Source: a bacterium
GTDB lineage: Bacteria; Bacillota; Bacilli; Lactobacillales; Streptococcaceae
Direction of reading: 5' to 3'
Length of the DNA: 64,000 nucleotides
Assembly (NCBI GenBank): GCA_905221455.1
Contig: CAJNDF010000005.1
Location: 62,001 to 126,000, forward strand
Shown in pieces: positions 8,944-20,098 of this stretch (positions are counted from its first letter, which is position 1; every line of letters begins with the position of its first letter). The notes beneath the pieces were generated by a model. That model ran no database searches. It was given only the letters and a program-made list of their open reading frames with translations, and was not told the DNA's origin. The position numbers were made by a program, and so were the translations under genes.

Positions 8944-10213
8944 ATGGAAAAAATTGTGGTTCAAGGTGGCGATAATCGTCTGGTAGGAAGAGTTACGATC
9001 GAAGGAGCAAAAAATGCAGTCTTGCCCTTGTTGGCAGCGACTATTCTAGCAAGTGAAGGAAAGACCGTCTTGCAGAACGTTCCTATCTTGTCAGATGTTT
9101 TCACTATGAATCAGGTGGTTCGTGGTTTGCATGCCAAGGTAGATTTTGATGAGGAGGCTCATCTTGTCGAGGTGGACGCGACCGGCGATATCACTGAGGA
9201 AGCTCCCTACAAGTATGTCAGCAAGATGCGTGCATCTATCGTTGTCTTGGGACCAATTCTTGCCCGTGTAGGTCATGCTAAGGTATCCATGCCAGGTGGT
9301 TGTACGATTGGTAGCCGTCCTATTGATCTTCATTTGAAAGGTCTGGAAGCCATGGGGGCTAAGATTAGCCAGACAGCTGGTTACATCGAAGCCAAGGCTG
9401 ATCGCTTACATGGAGCTCATATCTACATGGACTTCCCAAGTGTTGGTGCTACTCAGAACTTGATGATGGCAGCGACGCTGGCTGATGGGGTTACAGTGAT
9501 TGAAAATGCTGCGCGTGAGCCTGAGATTGTGGACCTAGCCATTCTCTTAAATGAAATGGGAGCTAAAGTCAAAGGTGCTGGTACAGAGACCATTACCATT
9601 ACCGGTGTGGAGAAACTTCACGGTACGACTCACAATGTGGTCCAAGACCGTATCGAAGCTGGAACCTTTATGGTGGCTGCTGCCATGACTGGTGGTGATG
9701 TCTTGATTAAAGACGCTGTCTGGGAGCACAATCGTCCCTTGATTGCCAAATTGCTTGAAATGGGAGTGGAAGTAACGGAGGAGACTGAGGGAATTCGCGT
9801 TCGCTCTCAACTAGAAAATCTAAAAGCTGTCCATGTGAAAACCTTGCCCCACCCAGGATTTCCAACAGATATGCAGGCTCAATTTACAGCCTTGATGACC
9901 GTCGCAAAAGGCGAATCAACTATGGTGGAGACAGTTTTTGAAAATCGTTTCCAACATCTAGAAGAAATGCGCCGCATGGGCTTGCACTCTGAGATTATCC
10001 GTGACACAGCCCGTATTGTTGGTGGACAGTCTTTGCAGGGAGCAGAAGTTCTTTCAACTGACCTTCGTGCCAGTGCAGCCTTGATTTTGACAGGTTTGGT
10101 AGCACAAGGAGAAACTGTGGTTGGTAAATTGGTTCACTTGGATAGAGGTTACTACTGTTTTCATGAGAAGTTGGCGCGGCTAGGTGCTAAGATTCAGCGG
10201 ATTGAGGCAAGTG

Positions 10214-10227
<14 letters not shown>
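8944..10227 (+). CDS. murA: UDP-N-acetylglucosamine 1-carboxyvinyltransferase
   Basis: 427 residues, full length. It transfers enolpyruvate from PEP to UDP-GlcNAc, the first committed step of peptidoglycan synthesis. The catalytic Cys120 sits in the mobile loop [10 protein letters not shown], so the fosfomycin target residue is retained, and the conserved Lys in GAKNAVLP (about 23) is present. Streptococci have two paralogues; the epuA-endA neighbourhood marks this as the copy called murA1 or murZ in pneumococcus. Its 3' end overlaps epuA by 14 bases. Confidence 0.95.
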
Positions 10228-11271
<1,044 letters not shown>

Positions 11272-11282
11272 AAGCTAAGATA

Positions 11283-11320
11283 AACTCCTATGTCACTAGT
11301 GGATGTAGGGGTTCTTTTTT
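11283..11320 (+). terminator. Terminator after endA
   Basis: AACTCCTA (11283-11290) pairs with TAGGGGTT (11306-11313), then CTTTTTT. Confidence 0.8.
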
Positions 11321-11384
11321 GGGCAATTTAAGTAGGACTACAATAGAAACTGAGAAAAAATAATATGTACTGGATTAAATTTTG

Positions 11385-11393
11385 TGATATAAT
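11385..11393 (+). promoter_or_regulatory. Extended -10 promoter of the CNNM/CorC gene
   Basis: TGATATAAT 32 bases before the ATG at 11426, with TAGGAGAAG as binding site. Confidence 0.65.
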
Positions 11394-11425
11394 AAAGGAT
11401 AAGATACTATTTTAGGAGAAGAACT

Positions 11426-12757
11426 ATGGAAGACCCAAGTAGTCAGAATTTGTTGCTACAATTTGTTTTATTGTTTATCTTGACGGTATTAAATGCCTTT
11501 TTCTCAGCCACAGAAATGGCCATGGTGTCACTAAATCGTGCGCGTGTTGAACAAAAGGCAGAAGAAGGTGATAGACGCTATATCCGTCTGCTGAAGGTGC
11601 TAGAAAATCCTAACCACTTTTTATCAACCATTCAAGTAGGGATTACCCTGATTACGATTTTGTCAGGGGCGAGTTTGGCAGAAACTCTGGGACGAGAAAT
11701 TGCATCTTGGCTTGGAAATAGCGAAACAGCTTATGCTATTGCAAGTTTTCTATCCTTGGCATTTTTGACTTATATTTCCATCGTTTTTGGGGAATTGTAT
11801 CCTAAGAGAATCGCTCTTAATCTAAAAGATGCCTTGGCAATTCGTACAGCGCCAGTTATCATTGGCCTGGGGAAACTAGTTAGTCCCTTTGTCTGGCTCT
11901 TATCTGCGTCTACCAATCTTTTGAGTCGCTTGACTCCTATGACCTTTGATGATGCTGACGAAAAAATGACCCGTGATGAAATTGAGTACATGTTGACAAA
12001 TAGTGAAGAAACACTCGATGCTGACGAAATTGAGATGTTACAGGGGATTTTTTCACTGGACGAATTGATGGCCAGAGAAGTCATGGTTCCTCGAACGGAT
12101 GCCTTCATGGTCGATATTCAGGATGACAATCAAGCTATTATTGAAAGTATTTTAAAGCAAAATTATTCTCGTATCCCTGTCTATGATGGAGACAAGGATA
12201 ATGTAATCGGTTTGATTCATACCAAGCGCCTGCTCAATGCAGCCTTTGTGGATGGCTTTGATAATATTGTTTGGAGACGTATTTTACAAACACCGCTTTT
12301 TGTACCAGAGACGATTTTTGTGGATGATCTTTTAAAAGCTCTTCGCAATACGCAAAATCAAATGGCAATCTTGCTAGATGAATACGGTGGGATGGCTGGT
12401 TTGGTAACTCTGGAAGACCTCTTAGAGGAAATCGTAGGGGAAATTGATGATGAAACAGATAAGGCTGAAATCGAAGTTCATCAAATTGGAGAAGACACCT
12501 ATATCGTTCAAGGTACCATGAATCTCAATGACTTCAATGACTACTTTGATGTTGAACTGGAAAGTGATGACGTTGATACCATCGCTGGTTATTATTTGAC
12601 AGGAGTTGGGACCATTCCAACGACTGAGAAACTCAGCTATGAATTGGTCAGTCAAAACAAACAGCTTGTCCTAACCAATGATAAAGTGAAAAATGGACGT
12701 GTTACCAAGGTAAAAGTTCAAGTCACAGAGCTCGAAATAGAAGAAGAGACAGAGTAA
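11426..12757 (+). CDS. CNNM/CBS/CorC-HlyC transporter-like protein (TlyC family)
   Basis: 443 residues. An N-terminal CNNM (DUF21) domain with three or four membrane helices covers about 5-185, followed by a CBS pair (about 205-335) and a CorC_HlyC domain (about 350-430). The family is often labelled haemolysin, but characterised members handle magnesium or cobalt export, with CBS domains binding nucleotides. A metal transport role is therefore more likely than haemolysis. It is transcribed alone from an extended -10 promoter and ends in an intrinsic terminator. Confidence 0.88.
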   Translation: MEDPSSQNLLLQFVLLFILTVLNAFFSATEMAMVSLNRARVEQKAEEGDRRYIRLLKVLENPNHFLSTIQVGITLITILSGASLAETLGREIASWLGNSETAYAIASFLSLAFLTYISIVFGELYPKRIALNLKDALAIRTAPVIIGLGKLVSPFVWLLSASTNLLSRLTPMTFDDADEKMTRDEIEYMLTNSEETLDADEIEMLQGIFSLDELMAREVMVPRTDAFMVDIQDDNQAIIESILKQNYSRIPVYDGDKDNVIGLIHTKRLLNAAFVDGFDNIVWRRILQTPLFVPETIFVDDLLKALRNTQNQMAILLDEYGGMAGLVTLEDLLEEIVGEIDDETDKAEIEVHQIGEDTYIVQGTMNLNDFNDYFDVELESDDVDTIAGYYLTGVGTIPTTEKLSYELVSQNKQLVLTNDKVKNGRVTKVKVQVTELEIEEETE

Positions 12758-12764
12758 ACTAGAG

Positions 12765-12796
12765 GCTTTTGTTACCATGCGTGACAAAGCTTTTTT
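12765..12796 (+). terminator. Terminator after the CNNM/CorC gene
   Basis: GCTTTTGTTAC (12765-12775) pairs with GTGACAAAGC (12781-12790) with one bulged T, then six T. Confidence 0.82.
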
Positions 12797-12894
12797 CAGT
12801 TGATTTTAAAAGGGAATAGTATCCTCGAAAAACTCAGTCCCCAAATCCGCCCCAAAACTTTTCTAAATCTATCCTTATTTATCCAAAGAAAAAG

Positions 12895-12919
12895 AAAAAA
12901 GCCCTTCAAATTGGGCTTT
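12895..12919 (-). terminator. Terminator of tRNA-Cys
   Basis: On the minus strand AAAGCCC pairs with GGGCTTT and six T residues follow, about 35 bases past the tRNA 3' end. The stretch from 12797 to 12894 shows nothing further. Confidence 0.8.
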
Positions 12920-12954
12920 CTGTTCATGTGAAACCTGATAAATCAAGTTATAGA

Positions 12955-13025
12955 AGGCGGTAGACGGATTTGAACCGACGATCAAGCTTTTGCAGAGCCG
13001 TGCCTTACCACTTGGCTATACCGCC
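12955..13025 (-). tRNA. tRNA-Cys (GCA)
   Basis: 71 bases. The acceptor arm GGCGGTA/TACCGCC pairs perfectly, the anticodon loop CTGCAAA gives GCA for Cys, the D arm is GCC/GGC and the T loop is TTCAAAT. The discriminator base is T and CCA is not encoded. The T stem has one T-T mismatch and the anticodon stem has weak outer pairs. It is read opposite to its neighbours as a solitary tRNA gene. Confidence 0.93.
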
Positions 13026-13117
13026 TTAACGTTTATTATTATACCTTGAAAATCATTCTCAGTCAATAGTTTTTTCAGATTTTTTGTATGAATAAGCCTA
13101 AATATTCTGAAAATTCG

Positions 13118-13146
13118 TTTACTTTTCTTGAAATCTATGATATAAT
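13118..13146 (+). promoter_or_regulatory. ami operon promoter
   Basis: -35-like TTTACT (13118-13123), 17-base spacer, perfect TATAAT (13141-13146) with an upstream TGA that makes an extended -10. The ATG at 13184 follows a GAGGAG site. Confidence 0.75.
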
Positions 13147-13183
13147 TGATAACAATCTATACTTTATTACGAGGAGTGAAGAA

Positions 13184-15172
13184 ATGAAAAAAAGTCAAGT
13201 GCTTGCTGTAGCAGGAGCTACCTTATTAGCGTCAGGAGTTCTAGCTGCGTGTTCAAACACTAGTTCAAATAATGCTAAACTAGCAAAAGATTACCAATAT
13301 GTTTATCAAACAGATCCAGAAACCTTGGATTATATCGTTAGCAATATCGATTCAACATCTTTCATCACAACAAATGCTGTAGATGGTTTGTTGGCTAATG
13401 ATAAATATGGTAATTTGGTTCCTTCTATTGCTGAATCATGGACAGTTTCAAAAGATGGTTTGACTTATACCTATAAAATCCGTAAGGATGCTAAATGGGT
13501 GACAGCAGAGGGTGAAGAATATGCTCCTGTCACTGCTAAAGACTTCGTTACTGGTTTGAAACATGCGGTAGATGGAAAATCAAAAGGACTTTCAATCGTT
13601 AGCTCTTCTATTAAAGGATTAGAAGCATACATCAAGGGTGAAACAAGTGATTTTTCAACCGTTGGAGTAAAAGCAGTTGATGATCAAACACTAGAATATA
13701 CCTTGAACCAGCCAGAAACTTTCTGGAATGATAAGACAACTAGTGGTGTTTTGATGCCAGTTAATGAAGAATTCTTAGCTTCAAAAGGGGAAGGTTTTGG
13801 TGCCCCAACAGATGCTAACTCTATTCTTTATAACGGTCCATTTGTCTTGAAAGCTGTAACTCCTAAATCATCTATCGAGATGGCTAAAAATGACGCTTAC
13901 TGGGATAAAGAAAATGTAAAAATTGAGAACGTTAAGTTCACTTTCTGGGACGGTAAGGATCAAGATGTAATTGCCAAAGGTTTTTCTGATGGTCAATATA
14001 GCAAAGCTCGTATCTTCCCTACAAGTTCTACATATGAAAAATATGCAGCTGACTTCAAAGATAACATTTACTTTAACGAACCAGGTGCGGGTGTTGCGAC
14101 TGTCAGCTTGAACTATGGCCGTACGACTTATAACCACACTGCTAAGACAAGTGATGCCCAAAAGACATCTACTAAGAAAGCCTTGTTGAATAAGGAATTC
14201 CGTCAAGCCTTGAACTTTGCGGTAGATCGCAGTTCTTATTCAGCTCAAACAAATGGTACTGATGGAGCTGCAGTAGCCATCCGTAATACATTCGCACCAT
14301 ATAATCTTCAGGTTGGTAAGAAAACATTTGGTGAATTGGTACAGGATAGCTTGGCTAAGACAAATTCTTCTACTTGGTCAAACGTATCTCTAGCAGATTC
14401 TCAAAATGGCCTATACAACGAAGAAAAAGCGAAAGAAGTCTTTGCTAAAGCTAAATCAAGTCTACAGGCTGAAGGTGTTGAATTCCCAATTCACTTGGAT
14501 GCCTTGGTTATCCAAGAATCAACAGCGGTTGTAAACCGTGTTCAATCATTGAAGCAATCAATTGAAAAAGTATTGGGTTCAGATAATGTTGTTGTAGACT
14601 TGCAACAAATGACTCAAGCAGAAGCTTTACCAATTTCATTTAGTGCTCCAACAGCTAAAGAGCAAGACTGGGATATCCATACCTTGCTAGGATGGAACCC
14701 TGACTATCAAGATCCTTCTACTTTCTTGGATCAGTTCGTTCTTAAGGGAGGAAGTACTCGTCTTTACCTTGGTATTGACCAAAATACTGATGCATCAGTA
14801 TTAAGCAAACTTGGTTTAGCTGACTATGGAAAATTACTTGATGACGCAAACAGCGAAAACCAAGATGTTCAAAAACGTTATGAAAAATACGCAGTAGCCC
14901 AAGCTTGGTTGACTGACAATGCTTTGACAATTCCAGTAATGGCTTCTCCTAAAGAAACAGCCGTTTCATATGTTTCAAAAGTTCTACCATTTAGCTCTTC
15001 ATATTCTGTAGCTGGTCTTAAAGGTGAAAATGCAGGATACTTGAAGTATACTGAAGTTGGTGAAAAAGCAATCACCAAAGAAGAGTATGAAAAAGCTCGT
15101 GAAAAATGGTTGAAAGAAAAGACTGAGTCAAACGAAAAAGCTCAAAAAGAATTGGCAAGTCATGTGAAGTAA
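13184..15172 (+). CDS. amiA: Oligopeptide-binding lipoprotein AmiA
   Basis: 662 residues from the ATG at 13184, which lies behind GAGGAGTG and starts a proper signal; the frame is open upstream but only through the promoter. The lipobox LAAC puts the lipidated Cys at 23. The rest is an SBP_bac_5 fold of the OppA/DppE type. AmiA captures oligopeptides outside the cell for the AmiCDEF permease, which feeds nutrition and delivers signalling peptides. A hairpin after the gene sets it apart from amiC, as expected for a binding protein needed in excess. Confidence 0.95.
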   Translation: MKKSQVLAVAGATLLASGVLAACSNTSSNNAKLAKDYQYVYQTDPETLDYIVSNIDSTSFITTNAVDGLLANDKYGNLVPSIAESWTVSKDGLTYTYKIRKDAKWVTAEGEEYAPVTAKDFVTGLKHAVDGKSKGLSIVSSSIKGLEAYIKGETSDFSTVGVKAVDDQTLEYTLNQPETFWNDKTTSGVLMPVNEEFLASKGEGFGAPTDANSILYNGPFVLKAVTPKSSIEMAKNDAYWDKENVKIENVKFTFWDGKDQDVIAKGFSDGQYSKARIFPTSSTYEKYAADFKDNIYFNEPGAGVATVSLNYGRTTYNHTAKTSDAQKTSTKKALLNKEFRQALNFAVDRSSYSAQTNGTDGAAVAIRNTFAPYNLQVGKKTFGELVQDSLAKTNSSTWSNVSLADSQNGLYNEEKAKEVFAKAKSSLQAEGVEFPIHLDALVIQESTAVVNRVQSLKQSIEKVLGSDNVVVDLQQMTQAEALPISFSAPTAKEQDWDIHTLLGWNPDYQDPSTFLDQFVLKGGSTRLYLGIDQNTDASVLSKLGLADYGKLLDDANSENQDVQKRYEKYAVAQAWLTDNALTIPVMASPKETAVSYVSKVLPFSSSYSVAGLKGENAGYLKYTEVGEKAITKEEYEKAREKWLKEKTESNEKAQKELASHVK

Positions 15173-15184
15173 ATAATTTTCAAT

Positions 15185-15217
15185 AGAACTTTCTCTCCAT
15201 GAGGAGAAGGTTCTTTT
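15185..15217 (+). terminator. Partial terminator/attenuating hairpin between amiA and amiC
   Basis: AGAACTTTCTCT (15185-15196) pairs with GGAGAAGGTTCT (15203-15214) using two G-U pairs; the T tail is interrupted (TTTGGGATTTTT). It would allow partial read-through and so more amiA than permease mRNA. Confidence 0.7.
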
Positions 15218-15238
15218 GGGATTTTTAAAGGAAATGAT

Positions 15239-16735
15239 ATGAAAAAATATATTTTTATGCGTGTTTTGCGGTCATTGGTTTCTATCTTCTTAGTAACAAC
15301 CTTGACTTACACGATTATCTATACAATGGTTCCTCGAAAATTGATTTTCAAACAGGATACCAACTATAACAAGATTGCGACAACAGCTGATAAACGTGAT
15401 AACTATGAAAATACCGTTTATGAGCGTATGGGCTATATCGAGTATTACGATACCAAAGAGTTGCAAGAAAAAGCTAGCCAGATGGATGCCTCTGTAACAG
15501 TTGAAGCTAATGACACCAACAAGGCTATCTATGAAAAATACATCAAACAAATCGGTCATGGTTGGACCTTGGGAGAATTTACTGAAAGTGGCCAATTCTA
15601 CGCTACTCGTGAAATTCCGATTTTTGAACGTGTTTTTAAATTCTATGCTAACTTGATTGACATTGACCATACAAATAAAATTCAAGACCCTGAAAATCCA
15701 GACTTGAAACGTTACCTTCGTTTTGAAAACGATCCAGCTATCGGATGGTCATTGGTCGGTTCAGGAACTAGACACAAATATCTCTTGTACTTCAACAGTC
15801 AGTTCCCATTTGTGCATCAAAACTTTGTGAACATCAATTTAGGTGATTCTTATCCAACCTATGCTAATAGCCCTGTTTTACAGGTTATTACTCAAGGGCA
15901 AGGGCAAACAAAAACGGCTCAAGTTCAGTTCCCAACAGGTAAGAAAACTTCTTCTGTAAATATTTACTCAAGAACCTACAAATCACCTAGTCAGGCTGAT
16001 TCTCGTGAAGTAGCCAACTACGGAAAAGATGATCCTTATACAGCTACTGAAAGTAACTACCAATATCCTTCTATGATTGCCAGCTCTGCTGTCGTGGGAT
16101 TGATTGGTTTGGTGATTTCTTATGCGATTGCCGTGCCACTTGGTTCAGCTATGGCTCGCTTCAAGAATACTTGGATTGATAGCTTCTCAACAGGGGCTTT
16201 GACCTTCTTGATGGCTCTTCCAACAATTGCCTTGGTTTATATCGTTCGTTTGGCTGGTTCTTCAATTGGCTTGCCAGATTCATTCCCTATCTTGGGTGCT
16301 GGTGATTGGCGTTCCTACGTTTTACCAGCGGTTATCCTTGGTTTGTTGGGGGCTCCTGGTACAGCTATTTGGATTCGTCGTTATATGATTGACTTGCAAT
16401 CACAAGATTTTGTGCGTTTTGCTCGTGCCAAAGGTTTGTCTGAAAAAGAAATTTCAAACAAACACATCTTTAAAAATGCCATGGTTCCACTGGTTTCAGG
16501 AATTCCTGGTGCCGTTATCGGGGTTATCGCTGGTGCAACCCTTACTGAAACAGTCTTCGCCTTCCCAGGTATGGGTAAAATGTTGATTGACTCTGTAAAA
16601 GCATCTAATAACTCTATGGTCGTTGGTCTTGTCTTCATCTTTACATGTATTTCTATCTTCTCACTTCTTTTAGGAGATATTTGGATGACCATTATTGACC
16701 CACGTATTAAATTGACTGAGAAAGGAGGCAAATAA
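15239..16735 (+). CDS. amiC: Oligopeptide ABC transporter permease AmiC
   Basis: 498 residues, longer than most OppB permeases because of an external insert of about 240 residues between the first membrane helix (about 10-30) and the remaining five (from about 280). This insert is characteristic of streptococcal AmiC. The permease EAA region lies near [15 protein letters not shown] (about 390), where AmiE or AmiF docks. It forms the pore with AmiD. Its stop codon shares one base with the amiD start. Confidence 0.95.
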   Translation: MKKYIFMRVLRSLVSIFLVTTLTYTIIYTMVPRKLIFKQDTNYNKIATTADKRDNYENTVYERMGYIEYYDTKELQEKASQMDASVTVEANDTNKAIYEKYIKQIGHGWTLGEFTESGQFYATREIPIFERVFKFYANLIDIDHTNKIQDPENPDLKRYLRFENDPAIGWSLVGSGTRHKYLLYFNSQFPFVHQNFVNINLGDSYPTYANSPVLQVITQGQGQTKTAQVQFPTGKKTSSVNIYSRTYKSPSQADSREVANYGKDDPYTATESNYQYPSMIASSAVVGLIGLVISYAIAVPLGSAMARFKNTWIDSFSTGALTFLMALPTIALVYIVRLAGSSIGLPDSFPILGAGDWRSYVLPAVILGLLGAPGTAIWIRRYMIDLQSQDFVRFARAKGLSEKEISNKHIFKNAMVPLVSGIPGAVIGVIAGATLTETVFAFPGMGKMLIDSVKASNNSMVVGLVFIFTCISIFSLLLGDIWMTIIDPRIKLTEKGGK

Positions 16736-17661
16736 TGTCTACAATCGATAAAGAAAAATTTCAGTTCGTAAAACGAGACGATTTTGCCTCTGAAGCCATT
16801 GATGCGCCAGCATATTCTTACTGGGGATCAGTGTTTAGACAATTTATGAAGAAAAAATCAACTGTAGTCATGTTGGGAATCTTGGTAGCCATCATTTTGA
16901 TGAGTTTCATCTACCCAATGTTTTCTAAGTTTGATTTCAATGATGTCAGCAAGGTAAACGACTTTAGTGCTCGTTATATCAAGCCAAATGCAGAGCATTG
17001 GTTCGGTACTGACAGTAACGGTAAATCTCTCTTTGACGGTGTCTGGTTCGGAGCTCGTAACTCTATCCTCATTTCTGTGATTGCGACAGTGATTAACTTG
17101 GTTATCGGTGTTTTTGTCGGTGGTATTTGGGGAATTTCAAAATCCGTTGACCGTGTCATGATGGAAGTTTACAACGTCATCTCAAACATCCCATCTCTTT
17201 TGATTGTCATTGTCTTGACTTACTCAATCGGAGCTGGATTCTGGAATTTGATTTTTGCCATGAGTGTGACAACCTGGATCGGAATTGCCTTCATGATCCG
17301 TGTGCAAATCTTGCGTTATCGTGATTTGGAATACAACTTGGCGTCACGTACTTTGGGAACACCGACCTTGAAGATTGTTGCCAAAAACATCATGCCACAG
17401 TTGGTATCTGTTATTGTGACAACGATGACTCAGATGCTTCCAAGCTTCATCTCATACGAAGCTTTCTTGTCTTTCTTCGGTCTTGGTTTACCGATTACCG
17501 TGCCAAGTTTGGGTCGTTTGATTTCGGATTATTCACAAAACGTAACAACCAATGCTTACTTGTTCTGGATTCCATTGACAACTCTTGTCTTGGTATCCTT
17601 GTCCCTTTTCGTAGTTGGTCAAAACTTAGCGGATGCTAGTGATCCACGTACACATAGATAG
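16735..17661 (+). CDS. amiD: Oligopeptide ABC transporter permease AmiD
   Basis: 308 residues with six membrane helices and the N-terminal OppC_N segment. The EAA loop near [14 protein letters not shown] (about 200) contacts the ATPases. It pairs with AmiC in the inner membrane. The TAATG overlap with amiC (one shared base) and eight bases to amiE show tight coupling. Confidence 0.95.
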   Translation: MSTIDKEKFQFVKRDDFASEAIDAPAYSYWGSVFRQFMKKKSTVVMLGILVAIILMSFIYPMFSKFDFNDVSKVNDFSARYIKPNAEHWFGTDSNGKSLFDGVWFGARNSILISVIATVINLVIGVFVGGIWGISKSVDRVMMEVYNVISNIPSLLIVIVLTYSIGAGFWNLIFAMSVTTWIGIAFMIRVQILRYRDLEYNLASRTLGTPTLKIVAKNIMPQLVSVIVTTMTQMLPSFISYEAFLSFFGLGLPITVPSLGRLISDYSQNVTTNAYLFWIPLTTLVLVSLSLFVVGQNLADASDPRTHR

Positions 17662-17669
17662 GAGTAGAA

Positions 17670-18737
17670 ATGACAAAAGAAAAAAATGTAATTTTGACTG
17701 CTCGCGATATTGTCGTGGAATTTGACGTTCGTGACAAAGTATTGACAGCTATTCGCGGCGTGTCCCTTGAACTAGTTGAAGGAGAAGTGTTGGCCTTGGT
17801 AGGTGAGTCAGGATCAGGGAAATCTGTTTTGACAAAAACCTTCACAGGTATGCTCGAAGAAAATGGTCGTATTGCTCAAGGTAGCATTGACTACCGTGGT
17901 CAGGATTTGACAGCCTTGTCTTCTCACAAGGATTGGGAACAAATTCGTGGTGCTAAGATTGCGACTATCTTCCAGGATCCAATGACTAGTTTGGACCCAA
18001 TTAAAACAATTGGTAGTCAGATTACAGAAGTTATTGTAAAACACCAGGGAAAAACAGCCAAGGAAGCAAAAGAATTGGCTATTGACTACATGAATAAGGT
18101 TGGGATTCCAGACGCAGATAGACGTTTTGATGAATACCCATTCCAATATTCTGGAGGAATGCGTCAACGTATCGTTATTGCGATTGCCCTTGCCTGCCGA
18201 CCTGATGTCTTGATCTGTGATGAGCCAACAACTGCCTTGGATGTGACTATCCAGGCTCAGATTATTGATTTGCTCAAATCATTGCAAAACGAGTACCATT
18301 TCACAACAATCTTTATCACCCACGACCTTGGTGTGGTAGCAAGTATTGCAGACAAAGTAGCGGTTATGTATGCAGGAGAAATCGTTGAATATGGAACTGT
18401 TGAGGAAGTCTTCTATGATCCTCGCCATCCATATACATGGAGTCTCTTGTCTAGCTTGCCTCAGCTTGCTGATGATAAAGGGGATCTTTACTCAATCCCA
18501 GGAACACCTCCGTCACTTTATACTGACCTGAAAGGGGATGCCTTTGCCTTGCGTTCAGACTATGCAATGCAAATTGACTTCGAACAAAAAGCTCCTCAAT
18601 TCTCAGTATCAGAGACACATTGGGCTAAAACTTGGCTTCTTCATGAGGATGCTCCAAAAGTAGAAAAACCAGCTGTGATTGCAAATCTCCACGATAAGAT
18701 CCGTGAAAAAATGGGATTTGCCCATCTGGCAGACTAG
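17670..18737 (+). CDS. amiE: Oligopeptide ABC transporter ATPase AmiE
   Basis: 355 residues. Walker A GESGSGKS (about 49), signature YSGGMRQR (about 166) and Walker [13 protein letters not shown] (about 186) are intact, and the C-terminal oligo_HPY region follows from about 250. It powers AmiCD together with AmiF as a heterodimer. An AGGAG site sits just after the amiD stop. Confidence 0.95.
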   Translation: MTKEKNVILTARDIVVEFDVRDKVLTAIRGVSLELVEGEVLALVGESGSGKSVLTKTFTGMLEENGRIAQGSIDYRGQDLTALSSHKDWEQIRGAKIATIFQDPMTSLDPIKTIGSQITEVIVKHQGKTAKEAKELAIDYMNKVGIPDADRRFDEYPFQYSGGMRQRIVIAIALACRPDVLICDEPTTALDVTIQAQIIDLLKSLQNEYHFTTIFITHDLGVVASIADKVAVMYAGEIVEYGTVEEVFYDPRHPYTWSLLSSLPQLADDKGDLYSIPGTPPSLYTDLKGDAFALRSDYAMQIDFEQKAPQFSVSETHWAKTWLLHEDAPKVEKPAVIANLHDKIREKMGFAHLAD

Positions 18738-18747
18738 GAGGAAGGAA

Positions 18748-19674
18748 ATGTCTGAAAAATTAGTAGAAATCAAAGATTTAGAAATTTCCTTCGGTGAAGG
18801 AAGTAAGAAGTTTGTCGCGGTTAAAAATGCCAACTTCTTTATCAATAAGGGAGAAACTTTCTCGCTTGTTGGTGAGTCAGGTAGTGGGAAAACAACTATT
18901 GGTCGTGCCATCATTGGTCTAAATGACACAAGTAATGGTGATATCATTTTTGATGGTCAAAAGATTAATGGTAAGAAATCGCGTGAACAAGCTGCGGAAT
19001 TGATTCGTCGTATCCAAATGATTTTCCAAGACCCTGCAGCAAGTTTGAATGAACGTGCGACTGTTGATTATATTATTTCTGAAGGTCTTTACAATCACCG
19101 TCTATTTAAGGATGAAGAGGAACGTAAAGAGAAAGTTAAAAATATTATCCGTGAAGTGGGTCTTCTTGCTGAGCACTTGACTCGTTATCCTCATGAGTTT
19201 TCAGGTGGTCAACGTCAACGTATCGGTATTGCCCGTGCCTTGGTCATGCAACCAGACTTTGTTATTGCGGATGAGCCCATTTCAGCCTTGGACGTTTCTG
19301 TGCGTGCCCAAGTCTTGAACTTGCTCAAAAAATTCCAAAAAGAGCTCGGTTTGACCTATCTCTTTATCGCCCATGACTTGTCGGTCGTTCGTTTTATTTC
19401 AGATCGTATCGCCGTTATTTACAAGGGTGTTATTGTAGAGGTTGCAGAAACAGAAGAATTGTTTAACAATCCAATTCACCCATATACTCAAGCCTTGCTT
19501 TCAGCGGTACCAATTCCAGATCCAATCTTGGAACGTAAGAAGGTCTTGAAGGTTTACGACCCAAGTCAACACGATTATGAGACAGATAAGCCATCCATGG
19601 TTGAAATCCGTCCAGGTCACTATGTTTGGGCTAACCAAGCAGAGTTGGCACGTTATCAACAAGGATTAAACTAA
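18748..19674 (+). CDS. amiF: Oligopeptide ABC transporter ATPase AmiF
   Basis: 308 residues from the ATG at 18748, preceded by AGGAGGAAGG; the open frame upstream lies within amiE. Walker [10 protein letters not shown] (about 43), signature [10 protein letters not shown] (about 152) and Walker [13 protein letters not shown] (about 172) are complete. It is the second ATPase of the Ami importer and the last gene of the operon, which ends in a strong terminator. Confidence 0.95.
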   Translation: MSEKLVEIKDLEISFGEGSKKFVAVKNANFFINKGETFSLVGESGSGKTTIGRAIIGLNDTSNGDIIFDGQKINGKKSREQAAELIRRIQMIFQDPAASLNERATVDYIISEGLYNHRLFKDEEERKEKVKNIIREVGLLAEHLTRYPHEFSGGQRQRIGIARALVMQPDFVIADEPISALDVSVRAQVLNLLKKFQKELGLTYLFIAHDLSVVRFISDRIAVIYKGVIVEVAETEELFNNPIHPYTQALLSAVPIPDPILERKKVLKVYDPSQHDYETDKPSMVEIRPGHYVWANQAELARYQQGLN

Positions 19675-19678
19675 TAAT

Positions 19679-19728
19679 GGTTTTATAATTTCCATGTCAA
19701 TTTTTATGGGAATTATAAACCTTTTTTT
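19679..19728 (+). terminator. Terminator of the ami operon
   Basis: GGTTTTATAATTTCC (19679-19693) pairs with GGGAATTATAAACC (19708-19721) and seven T follow. Confidence 0.88.
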
Positions 19729-19805
19729 GTTGGACTGATTTGAAAAAATCTTTGAAAGCATCCTGAAAGAATTTTCGAAAAATTTTAAAAAATTCTGAAA
19801 TATTC

Positions 19806-19834
19806 TTGACAGGTGATGAAAAAGATGGTAAGAT
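19806..19834 (+). promoter_or_regulatory. Promoter of the aromatic amino acid transporter leader
   Basis: Perfect TTGACA (19806-19811), exactly 17 bases, then TAAGAT (19829-19834) with an upstream TGG extended -10 element. Transcription should start near 19841, almost 290 bases before the first transporter gene. Confidence 0.85.
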
Positions 19835-19866
19835 AGGAAACATCAAAAAAGAAAGCAGAAAAAGAA

Positions 19867-19926
19867 ATGAATAAAAGACAAGCTGTAACAATGAATCAAA
19901 ACTTTTACTTTAGCTACTTTAGATAG
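19867..19926 (+). CDS. Putative 19-residue leader peptide rich in Phe and Tyr
   Basis: A 19-codon ORF reading MNKRQAVTMNQNFYFSYFR then TAG. Codons 13-18 are Phe, Tyr, Phe, Ser, Tyr, Phe, so five of six are aromatic; there is no Trp. It begins about 26 bases after the predicted transcription start, with a weak purine-rich binding site (AGAAAAAGAA). The base after its stop codon opens the first pairing segment of the downstream attenuator. Both composition and position match leader peptides such as pheL, where ribosome stalling on scarce aminoacyl-tRNA controls termination. Confidence 0.65.
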   Translation: MNKRQAVTMNQNFYFSYFR

Positions 19927-20098
19927 TGTTTGTAGACATGTCACCATGGATGCAAACAGTTCAAGCAATTTGTTTGTATCTATGTGGCTAAGATTTTTGA
20001 TTGTGGTCCATATAGATGAATATCTAAATGGACTAGCAAAGTTATAACTTGTTAGATTATTTCAAGCATCCGTTTAGATAGTATCTAGGCGGTTTTTT
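19927..20098 (+). promoter_or_regulatory. Multi-hairpin transcription attenuator
   Basis: Seven segments pair in a chain. 0 (19927-19940) with 1 (19945-19958): 12 bp with a 2x2 internal loop. 1 with 2 (19971-19984): 14 bp. 2' (19978-19987) with 3 (20008-20017): 10 bp. 3 (20006-20017) with 4 (20022-20033): 11 bp with one mismatch. 4 (20021-20032) with 5 (20069-20080): 12 bp. 5 (20070-20079) with 6 (20083-20092): 10 bp, then six T, the terminator. OFF is 1:2, 3:4, 5:6 and ON is 0:1, 2:3, 4:5. All pairings were checked base by base. Confidence 0.75.

Noticed and set aside
11426..12757. Haemolysin annotation for the TlyC-like gene
   Set aside because: Domain order CNNM-CBS-CorC matches metal transport proteins; nothing in the sequence indicates a pore-forming toxin.
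13088..13183. Longer amiA start giving 694 residues
   Set aside because: The extra codons run through the promoter, and the lipoprotein signal with its binding site starts at 13184.
19938..20047. Alternative leader ORFs with a Trp codon (ATG 19938, 17 codons; ATG 19946, 33 codons)
   Set aside because: Neither has a ribosome binding site, both overlap the pairing segments and each has only one Trp codon. The 19-codon ORF fits promoter distance and logic better.
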